DNA of 64,000 bases from positions 1,612,001 through 1,676,000 of the forward strand of contig VWZX01010527.1 in the NCBI GenBank assembly GCA_013399015.1, in the 5' to 3' direction. This document shows, one piece after another, positions 43,601 through 55,600 of this stretch (position 1 is the stretch's first letter; each line of letters starts with the position of its first letter). The notes under the pieces were generated by a model, which was not told the DNA's origin, searched no databases, and worked only from the letters and a program-made list of their open reading frames with translations. The translations under genes were made by a program, and so were the position numbers. Source of the stretch: Galbula dea. Taxonomy: Eukaryota; Chordata; Aves; Piciformes; Galbulidae.

Positions 43601-46600
43601 ATTTGGAAAACCTGAAACTCTTACCTATTCAGTGTATCAAACCCATTTACATTCTGGAAAATGAGCATTTTCCTCACAAAGCACAAAGAATTTAGAAGAT
43701 GACAGCAACTGAACCCTCTCCATGTATTAGTTCACCAAAAGTCTCTTCTCACTTTTAAATGTTTATGATTTGTCAACACATCTTCCTAGAAATACCACAC
43801 AAGTAACACCTAAAATCACCAGAACAGCCTTCAGTAGCTGAAAGGAGAAAAAAAGCCACAAAACCCAACCAGTATTTGCTTGGATATTTGACAGCAATTT
43901 ATTTAGATCCAGATTCACTATTTACTCAGCAGAATCTGCCACTCTTCCCAGTTCCTTGCAAGGCAATTTCATACAGAAGCAGAGTGGGGGAATATTTGTC
44001 AAACAGAAGGAAATATTATTTTATGAATTAAAAATTGGAAGCAAGAAGGCTAGATGTGGAAATACCTGCAGCATTAGAAAGAAACCTGTCTAGATTGCAG
44101 GTTGAATACATGTATTCTCATCATATCTGAAGTGAGATCATGTCACAGCAATATATGCAGTGTATCAAGCTGTTTTACCAATGTCAGATGCTCCAGGAAG
44201 CAAATATTTATTATTTCATAACAGCTACCTTCCCCCAATATACTGAAGAGGGACATTACATCTTTGAAGGAATAAATCAATATTGCTGAAGAAAAAAATA
44301 TATGCTGGTAAAAAAAGCTTATGGGAAGCACTGGTTTGAGAACATGCCACTCCACCAGTTCTTCAATAGATATAATTAAATTGGATTTTTATTAATATTA
44401 ATCATGGCTATGATTCATCAAACACCTACAAGCTCATTATTGGCAGCAGACCTACCACTGTCTGCCTACTTTTTGCTCCCAAGTCAGATCTGCAGAATGG
44501 AGAGGACAATGACACATATGAAAATAAACAATATGAATTCTTTCACATTGAGATGACTATCAATAGCAGCACAGATCATTACAAGGAACAGCTTTAATGC
44601 AAGTAGCCTCTCCATTTATCCCTGAGTGTTATGCACTCCCACATGAAAGGCAGTTGGTCCATGGTTGTGATGTCTCTCTCATGAGATTTGTTCCATGTTA
44701 TTAAAAAAAAGCACCCAAGGACACCTGCATTAGTGGCACTACTTCATACTGATGCCTGCAATATTTATGCTCAATCTGCAACTCTGGGGCAGAACTTACA
44801 CTAATGGAAGTCAATAACAAAATCTTCAGGGAGTTCTAAACTCTTTTTTGCTAATGGTTTGTTTTTGCAAGCTGTTGAGTACACCAATCTCAGAAGGAGC
44901 TTCTAGGCTCCTGCTTAAAAGCAAACTGATGCCAACAGACTAATAGGAGTACTCCTGAGTCTCAAATTAAAATATGTTTCTATGATTTTTTTTGAGGATG
45001 GGTGAAAGCTCCAGATGAAAATCCATACCATAATTTAACTCTACTTTCATTAAACGATTCTAAGCTTTAAAGTTCATGTTCAAAAAAACACACATCCATG
45101 AAAAATTTAAAAGACAAGGCTTAAATAAAATACTATTTTAAAGGGGAGTTATTATGAAACCAAGATTTGATTCAATTGTCTAACACTATCCAAACAATGC
45201 TACAGCTTAGCAAACATACCTACAACTTGTCCCACAGGGGTATTTTTTCCTTTTATTCATGTGCTGTCTATTAAAAAGACGAAGCTTCTGAAGACAAGGA
45301 AGATGCCTTTTTATTTCTATAATGCTCAAAAGCATAATGAAGAGCTGTCCTTGACTAAAACTAACCAGTATTACCTATAAAAGACTGATGAGTCTTTCTT
45401 CATAAACATAACCATCACATAAAGGCAAAATCAGACCACTGGCCACTAACATTAAAAAAACTCAAGAGATTGATCCACATTAGCTAAGGAAAACACTGAA
45501 TATAAAATACTGAAATAAGAAGCAGCCACGAGTGAGGGAGCAGTACACTGCTGAGCATAGAAAGACAGGAGAAAGCTGGAGCCCAAGTACCTGTCCTACA
45601 ACTAAGCACCAACACAGGTCAGTCTCACCAGCAAAACAAAGCACTACTGGAGGAAGAAGGTAACATCTTGATTTAAGAGAGAGTGCAATTTTCCCTTAGT
45701 GGGCTTTCATCACTCTTCAGAGATCAGTTTCTCCCTGTTTTTAACACACAAACCCCCAAAATAACTTCATATAGATAGATTATAAAATCTTTAAGTGAAA
45801 TGCCCAGCAACAGAGTGCCACCTCAACATGAACTGGTATGCCACTGACTTAATGCTTAGAGCAGCACTTAAGAAAGACAGCTGGGGGAGGGAAGTGAGGG
45901 GTGGAGAAAAAAAAGAATATAGAGAATTTCTTTGGTTGTATTATGAAAAAAGTGTTTTCTACTCAAGTCATGCAAAAAAGGAAGAAAAGGTCTTTGTGAA
46001 ACACACTTCACCAGTTTGGAACACACACTACACAATTTCACTTCAGAGCTTTCAGTATATTATTTCAGTGAATGTTACTGAATAAAGGAAACCTGCACTG
46101 CAAATTCCTTTAGGAACATAGGCCCTTTCATGTTTCTCAGCTAGGCTTTTCAGCTTTCATTTCTGGGCTATTGCTGCTTCTCTCTCAGTCTCTCTCTGTG
46201 CCCCTACTCCATTTTGTCTGCTTCCTACACCTCACAGACTGCCCTTAGCATCTGCAATGCCTATCGTCTATTCAGCATCAAAACCCTCTCAGAAACGTCT
46301 CTGTAGCAACAATCTCTCTCCCCTGATTCTAGCAGCCACCTACTTGACATCTAGAGTTCAAGAAAGGTGAATTTTTCAAAGCATTCATCTTGAAAAAACC
46401 CACAGACTGAAAACTCCAAGGCTGCCACTGCTTTCCAGCTCCAGGGCCAGGGGAGCACTCACAGGGCAAGCACCCACAAACAGCCTCCTGGCACCACTGC
46501 AGTGGGAGAGAAAAAGGAATAGGTGAGGCTGAAACATCAAATGATTTCCTTTAGACAAAGCCAAAGGAACTGTCCTAGGCAGATATGTCTTGTGCTGCCT

Positions 46601-49600
46601 AAGTAACTCAAATCTTTTCCCTCCTCATTTACTCATTCTGTGTTTCAGAAGTGCAGTTTTATGGGAGAGATCATTTATGTAGATTCAAGCATAAGAAATA
46701 GCATTGTGCTGGTCTGCAACACTGCAGGGGGAGCCAGGCAGTGCACTCAGAGAGACCAGATACATGTGGACTGGAAAAAACTGAACTTCTATTCAAAGTT
46801 CTCTCTGACTAAAGTTTATGTAAAATGTGTGTATTAGAATACATGCACTAGTCATTGTCCCTTTGCAACAGCTGGCAGAGATTAAGCTCTAGCACTTCTT
46901 TCTTATGGACCAAAGAAGGAATCAGACACAGTTTGACTCTGCTCAGTGAGTTATAATGTGAACTGACAATACCACATGCTGTGCAGACAAATTCACAATA
47001 CTTTTTCACATACTTGGAAACAAAAAGGTAGGGATACAGCTATTGTTTCACAGAAGGCTCAGGTCAACACAAATCAAAAGAAAAACCTCAATAAAAAAGT
47101 TAGTTTAAAAATGTACTACTTTTCTTCTGCTTCATCTGAGAAGATAGATGCTCCTTCAAATTGTGGGTTTGGGGGTTTCTTTTATAAAGTATATTAAATC
47201 ATGCTTTATTTGCTTTGACTCCAGCAGTCAGATTCTAGGTGAGAAGAAAACAGGAAAGGTGATTTTTTCAATAATCCTAGTTATTTCAAATGTCAACCCT
47301 CTTCCTTCTTATCTGCTTGTTCTCACTTCTCCCCTATGCCTAGTTCCTTTGTTTTGATACATGCTTTTCAAAGCAGCAGCTACAGGACAATGACTTCAAA
47401 GGAACAAGAGTATGTCATGGTAAAGCTCATTTTGGTTCCAACAAAAGAATACTTTAATCATTGTTCATGTGACAATATCAATGGGAATAAAGTTGTAAAT
47501 CTTACTAAGCAGGCAAATTTCTGTTCTCAATGTGCTGGACCTGCAAATAACTGCACACACATACAGGTCCCATGACAGCTCTTGAACCTGAGCACATTTA
47601 CCAAAGCTAAACTGACATCATTTATGGTGAACAAAAACGCTCCTGAAGAACTACATGTAGTAAACCAAACCCAACTATGATAATTTTAAGATATCACAGC
47701 TGCTTTACAGAACTTTCTTCCAGAACAGTTGTCAAGTAACTGAACATAGTATACAGTATGTCTGATATCATTGAGAAGCTGTAAGAACAGACTGATCCAC
47801 ATGCCCCAAGACACAAATCACTCACCTTTAGGTGATAAAACACAAACCATTCTGGAACAGAGTCATTCAGGGGAGATATTGTACAGTGTTAAAGTGTTAC
47901 CAAAGCTGTACTGCTAGTCACTATGGTTTTCCTTGAAGTACAAAGCTTGTCACCCTAGCAGGGCAATGGCAACAAATCTCTAGAGAAACTCCAAAATAAC
48001 AAGAAGGAAATTCATGGAAAACTGAACACCCCATGGCCTGCACTGCTGAACTGCTACTGTGTTTCTAAAACATGCTAGAAACCCAAAAAACTTCTAAACT
48101 GACCAAAAGCATATGGAAGTGTCTTCTTGATGAGACATATGTCACTATTCCTTTAGTCTTTCTCTAGCACTTTCTGTGCCTGACTTCTCTACGAGACAGC
48201 AACCTAAACAAAAAGCAGAGATGTTATTTTGGAAGAATACTTCCTGCAGTACTTCCTTGCTTAGTTCAAGACAAAAGCAACTACAGGGGGAAAAAATCCT
48301 GGGAAGATAAAATCAGAAACTGCTCCAATAGAGCAGTCAGGTAGCCACTCCCAAGCTGCAGTGAAGGGAGATGAAGAGAAGCCAAGTACTTTGTGTGTGC
48401 AAAAGTACCATAAAAAACTCAAGAGCTGGGAGAGGAACTCCTGAATGCCAGAGCTGCTCATTCAGTATCATGTTACAAAGCTTCTGCTGAAAAATGGGCA
48501 AATACAGAAGACTCTGCCCAGAAATGGTATAAATTATGACTGATGATGTTCTTTATGCATCTTCTCCTGGATTTAAGAATTACTAGTTCTTCCAATAAAG
48601 ACAAAGGAAAAAGAGAGCTTTTAGAGCACCAAGGAACTGCAAATCCTCTCTCACTCAAAAAGACATCTTTTCATGCTCTGTTCAGCTAGGTTGAGACATA
48701 TATGAAGCCACAACTGTCCTATCTTCAGGGTTCTGTCATCTAAATAATTTCTCACACACAGTTTTTAGGTTGACAAGAAGTACAACTAGCTGGGGAAGTG
48801 CTACGGCTAACTGGGCATAATCCTCCACAGTGTATGGAGTTAACAGGGTATTAGGATGCTGACAGTTTAACTTTACATGCAAGGAACAACAAAAGGAAGA
48901 GTTAATTTAGCCAAATCAGTTTTCAACTTAAAATCAGCACAAGTAAGCATGCAGACATGCCACTAAAAACATGGCTAAGTCTCAACAAGACAAGGGTGCT
49001 GAGGCTAAGGGGTGAAGATATATTCAGAATATGGACAAACACTTTAAAAAATATATAGAAACATTTTACATGTTTCCTAACTTTCCCTCCTTTTATTTCT
49101 TCATGGCCTAGATTGGTAAATATCATGCTAGAGTTAAGTCTTGAAGAAACAAAGAATTAAAAACACTAGAAGGAAAATGCTTTAAGAAGCAGTTTGAATG
49201 GGGTATTTAATATGCAAGCCTTGTAACATTGCCCCAACTTGGAAGCATCTACAAACAGCACAATCTCCTGCCTCTGGTCACAGAATTCAAGGGAAGCTGC
49301 CTTAAAAAAAAAAAAATGTCAAGACTGTGTTACCATGTGAAAAGGGCTCACAGGAGAGAGGAGTGTCAGAACAGCAGATCGTTTTGAGTCTGAAACACGG
49401 CAAGATATTATTGATTAGCTTCCCTGTATGTGAAGCAACAACTCCTACAGTTCTCAGTAAAGATAACATGCCAAACACTGCCTGCAGAAACTGAGCAGGA
49501 GCTGAAAACAGCTGCCTGGTGCAGAGAAAACAGACTGCCCTGATTAAGTACAAAAAAAAAAAAAAACCAACCAGAAATGGAAGGGTGGGAGAAGAGGAAA

Positions 49601-52600
49601 ACAATTTTTCAGCTGTCTCTGGCTGCAAGAGTGCTTGTTCCTGAAGAAACACTTGACTATTTACTGGAAAAATGAAAGCTGTGATGTAGATAAATATGCA
49701 AAGAACTACACATAATTTCAAAGCAAACAGAAATCCCCATTTTATAAAATGGAAACATGAGTATTACAGTATTTTGGAATGACTGCTTTAGACACTTCAT
49801 TGTTATCATGTCTCCCTATTTAGTCTTTTAAGTAGACAGGAACCTCCTTCTCAGTTTCCACCAATAACGTTTTCTTTGACCTTAGTGTCCTTGCCAAATT
49901 CTCCCAGACCTTTAAACTGTTTTCTGCATCTTATCATAAGAGAAAGCTGGCTAGGAAAGTTACCATCACATTCCTTTCTTGCACACAGTTTGTTTAAAAG
50001 TGGTTCAAACAAATTACCTACTGAGTCTTTCTCAAATTCACCTCTTGAATTGAGCTACTTTTATACTAAGGGAAAAAAGCAGCCCACCTTATCTGGAAGA
50101 ACTATGACAATGTAAGGCAAAAAGGTAGCAAACTTTATTATTTTCCTCAGCTGACTGTAGAGACACAGCCACCTACTCAATATATGTAAAATAAACATGG
50201 AAATTATAAAGCAGTACTTAAAGTACCTGAAAATATTTCAGAAACCACTCTTGTTAAAAGCTAAGCAGATGCAAGCCCTAAAGGCCTCCATTTTCAATGG
50301 TAATGCCAGTAAGTTCACACTGCCAAATATCAAAAACTAGCATAGTTAAGAAAGTATTGACTGAAGCCAGTAATACAAGAAAAAGCAGGCAACTCTGCTT
50401 GTCCACATCTATTATTTTTTCATCAAAAAAAGGGATTTCTCTTCAATTAGTTTCCTTTGCTTAGTTTATCTTACTAAGTCTCCACTTCATACTATCTCTG
50501 CATCTTACCACAAATATCTGTAGAAACACCTTACCAATAAAAGTCTGTCTTCATAAAGCTGACAGTGTGACAGCTTCTTTACTAGGGTCATTTTTATGGA
50601 CTGAGTAGAGCACTTACGGATGTTATTTAAGTGTTGGATCGAGCAAACTACTGGAATTTTTCTCTCCCCTTGTCTATATTCTGACAAGTTCTTTTATTTC
50701 AAAAGCTGAAACAAAATTACTCCAAAATCCCATGAAGACATATTAAGGTAGTAAGGGAAGGAACAGCCACGTCTGGGTGTTTGTTCTCATTAACATACAA
50801 ACTATACAAGCTCCAGAGAGCAGTGTATGAATTCTTAAGAGGCGTCTTGAGAAGAGCTCTGGCACTATGCTTGTCACCTTGATCACCAGTTCTTCCTCAG
50901 GACTTTTTAAAGTTAGAAAGTGGTTCTGAGAAAAATCACAACTCTCACTTGTTGAGATGAGCAAGGGAAGCAAGACAAGCAATGAGATTAAATGAGTCAC
51001 TTCTACCACCTGTAAGAACAAGAGGGCACCTACCACCATAAGCTTAACTGTATATTCATTCCATCTTCTGTTTGTCTCTTGGTGTAAAACACTGAAACAC
51101 AATTTCAAACACCTCACATACACAGATGAATGTATGTGCACTCATTAATATTAAAGAGAGGCAAATCTCTCTTTTGAAAGAAAGTCAAAGAATCCCCCTA
51201 ATTTAGATACAAATATGTACTAGAAACTGGTCAGATCTCCTTTCTCAGCCTTCAAAATGAGTGAACCAAAAGAAAGAACTAAAGAAGAAAGACAGAGAAA
51301 GCAGGGTATTTTATGAAACATGCACAGATACTGAGATCTCTATAGTATTGTGTTTTAAAGCTTCAGCAAACACAGGCCAAGAAGAAAACCCAAAATGAAT
51401 TAACATTCACTCTTTGGAACAGGTCAATGAAACATGTTCACGCAGGCTTTATTAATGCAATCACAAGTTCAGTGAAGCCAAATGAACATCTCAGCTGGTA
51501 AACAGAGTAATAAGAATCACTGTCATATCCAGTCTAAACAGATCTGCAAACAATAGACAGTCTAACTAATGAGAAACATGAATGTAACTTACAAATTAAA
51601 AGAGACCTTCAAGGTAAGAACAGTCTCAAAATGCTCTCTACAAATTAACAGACTGTAAGTAAGGGACTGGAGTATCAAGAAAAAGTTTGTAACATGTCAA
51701 AAATTAATCTGTACATGAACATAAGGAAAAGAAAACATACTTTCTCAGCTAAGGGAAGATGTCAATGCTGCAGACCACATCATAAACCCATGTCATGCCA
51801 GAGGGACTTCCAAGAAGACAGAAATCCCCAACCAAGCAAACAACAACAAAACTCAGAGCAAATTTGGTGGCGAGTAGAGGAAATAGCATACAGCTTGTTT
51901 TGATTTGAACTACTCTTCTGTATACCCTGAGCACATACTTGCATCTGCACTGCCAACAGTATTCAGAACACTGAAACAGAAACTGTACTTTTAAAATGCA
52001 GTAACGTCACATTAGAAAGCCCAATATTTTAGCAAAAGCAAAGCACAAGCAGCTGTAAACACAAACCCATAGATTAACTGCTACACCTTTCATTCAAAAC
52101 TTTTTCAAGTCTTGTGCAAAGCAAATTTCTCCCCTTAAGCTTTTCCACTATCACATGCTTGTGCCTTCTCTAGCCTAGTGACACGTTAAAAAGCAGTGGA
52201 AAAACTACTACCAAGCACTACAACCTGGGCACAAGCAAACACCGGATTACTTGAGCTCCAAACCAGTTACAGATAAACTTGTTGACCAACTCCCACACTG
52301 CTGCTCCATGATCAGGAAGAGAGAACTAGACCAGAGTTTGCTCCTTATTTCTTTAAAAAAAATGAAAAGCCAAAAATTCCCTGGTGTGATGGTGGGATAA
52401 CAATGTCCCATTTTGTCTAGCTGTTCCTCTAAAATCAATCACAGTTGTGGTTTTACTCTGCTCTCCCTGGGGATTGTCACAAGAAGGATAAAAGAGAATA
52501 GCCAAACCAACACCATTCTTTGCTGGCTGACTGCTGTATTACAGCAAAGAAGGTTTCTCAACAGTTTCAGCAAAGATTGAATAGAAGAGATGCAGAATGG

Positions 52601-55600
52601 CACTCAATTCAAATTGTTCTCATCTCTCTGCACTGCACTGAAACATGCAGCAGAGGTATCTAAAAATTATTTGCAGAATTTGAAAAGGTTAGTTGAGAAG
52701 CTACAGAGCAGCACATGAAAAAACAGGGTAGAAATGAAAACTATCAGATCATCAGAGATGTGGCATTCTTCAAGAATTCTTAGTTAAGTATTTGCATTAT
52801 AAACATCTACACAAAACTGAAAAATGTGAGGCACAGGGGAGCAGCAAGGTACCATACAGAAACAGAACTGACATAATGGAAACAGGATGAAATTCACTAG
52901 AACAAAACAGAATCTTGAAGAGTGCAGCAAGGATTTCTGTTAGAAACTAGAATACTATAATGAAAATCACTACAGATCACAAAACGATTACAAGCCACCA
53001 TCATCAGCCAAAACCAAGGGAATGGAAACTTTTCAGTAGTGAGGGTTTTATTTAAAAGTAACCAATTTTGATGTTCTTTCTTTACTAACCTGCTTTTTGA
53101 AACTGGTATGAAAGTAACTGAGAGGTTTTTTTACTATATTTGAGTCATATAATTTCAGAATACAAACTGGAAAAGTAAGTATTTCCTCTACCTTGCAGGG
53201 CATTTGCTACTTTGAACTCTACTTTTCTTTGGTCTATATTTTCTTTTGGGCCAGTCATGCACACTTCCTAGTTAACTCAGAACTAATTAATAATATATCT
53301 CTGCCAACTCCATAAGCCTTTGTCATGAGTTTCAACAGCAGACTGTAACATGAAGACCTGTCTTAAGAAACCTTATTACAAATGTGACCTCAGAGATATT
53401 TTTGTTCATACTTGACATTGCATTAGTCTACTATCTTGTTTTCAACTCCATTCCCTATTTTCTTTCTGGCCTGAGCATTCAAGTGTTTTTACTCACTTCT
53501 GTGCTCCCTGAGACAACAGCTTTGTCCACGTTCACCGATAGCTGCTCTTCAGTCTGGCAGACTCCCAGTGACCATTCCGCACAGCGGTGATGAGCCCAGC
53601 AATGACCTAATGGATCAGGAAAGAGAAAAAGCTTTGGTTGTACAACTCTGTCAAACACTTTGAGAAAGTACTGACCTGACTTCTAGTAGTAAATACTTGC
53701 CAGATCTCTCTTCCTCCTTTTATTCTTGTTGCAACATTTAATGCCCTTATTATCTTACACTGAATATCCTGCAGTTACTATCAGACATTAAATATATTAT
53801 AATTTTCTTTTATACATAACACACCTTTCTCTTCAGCACAGTCTGAATAGCTGTTCCTAATTTTCAGATGCCTGATCATGTAATCCTAAGAGTGGGGTGT
53901 CTAGGATTCTGTATGCAATGTTTGTGTGTGACACACACAGAGTCATACTTAGTTTTCTATGACACTGGAAATACCACTGGTCTATCTAGGCACAGATCAG
54001 CATGCTCGTGCTCAGAACATGCTCACATGATGTAGAATTCTACAAAAAAACTTATAAAAGCTTAAAAGACAGCATGAACAGAAACACCCTGCAAATGGCT
54101 GAGAAAACTGTGTCAATAAAATAAACACATTACAGAGATATAACTGGAAAGGTTTATCACCACAGCAAAAACCTTCAGAATCTGTAGAATTCAACAGGTA
54201 TCTCTTAAAAGAAGTTGCTAATTTAATTCTGGGAAGAACAATCTAAATAATGCCTAATTCTGAAGGAATCCTGCAACAGCTTTTCACTGCATTAGAAATT
54301 ATGCTTTACATAAAATTCAGATTGATAAACCTCTCTGCCCATTCATACATAGGTAGAACTCTTTAAAAAAATAATGAATTTTGGGGTTTTTTTTAATTAG
54401 ACTTTGAGATGAGTTTCCACACTGATGAAAGAACAACATCTATATTATTGCACAAATATATGTCCATTTTTAAGGCAAAATCCACGAGTGGCATCAAAGC
54501 ATTGGGACAGAGACGCTTTCTAAAAAAGTATGTAATAACTGAGTAAGAAAAGAAAAAAAAAGTTTCATTAAAATGAAAGAGCAGATGACAAACTAGACAG
54601 TTTGCTGACAGAAAACCTGAAGACACTTGAAACATGCAAGTTTACTACTATGCCTCTATTGTTCCAGCAACACTCCTCTTTTAAATCTCCTGTTCCCATA
54701 TTTCTGATAACCCCACATTAGCAGCAGGAGATTAGGGAAGGCTACAGGATTAGGACTTGAAAAAAGTATACTAAGCTCTGTCTCATTTCTTTTTCCTTTT
54801 CTCCACTAAATAGAATCACAATCATCACAGAATCAAAGAATTGCTTGGGTTGGAAGGTCAGCTAGTTCCAACCCCCCTGCCATTACTGAATATAGTATTA
54901 CCTGAACTGCTGTTCAACAGATTACAAATCTTCCCCCATACAAAGCTGACAACAAATCTGTCCAGCACTTGAAGAGAAGACTATACAAAACCACCACATA
55001 ACACTGGCAAAAGATATGAAAGCATCATCAAACACTTGACAAACACAAGAGCACAGAAAACCAACAGGTGAAAAGCTTCGCTTGCTGTCACTGTAGCTAC
55101 TGTACTACTACTGAACAGGAAAAAAGGAGAATAGCAACAAATCTTACCTGTTGGCTCAAATAAGGCTTGAACATCAATGTCATCTGGTAAGCCAACTAAA
55201 CTGAGTTCATCCCAGAATTTGACAACCTGATCGTCAGAAGCAGTTTGGGTGCTTACACTTGTACATGATGTCATACTCGTTCGAGATCTGCACCAGGGAG
55301 CAGAAAAACAAACTTAGAAGTGACCACATTCTTTGTTTCATTAACTAGATACATGCTAATGATCCAAAACTCAGGGGAAGTTATGGGTTTTTTCACTAAA
55401 CATGATATATAAATATAAATCCATATATATAAATCAACACAAATAAAAGTCTTTCTTCCTCATACTTTAGCCCAACATTTTTCCCAATAATGAAGTTTTC
55501 AGTTAGAGCTGCTATTCAATAGACAAAAAAACAAATGTCCCTTTCCCTAGGCTGCTCTCTTCCAATTTCACAGGGCATACGTGCTTCTTTTTCTACAGCC

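Noticed and set aside
49302..49721. 139-codon hydrophobic open frame, minus strand
   Set aside because: Its Phe runs come from poly-A tracts on the plus strand; not a real membrane protein.
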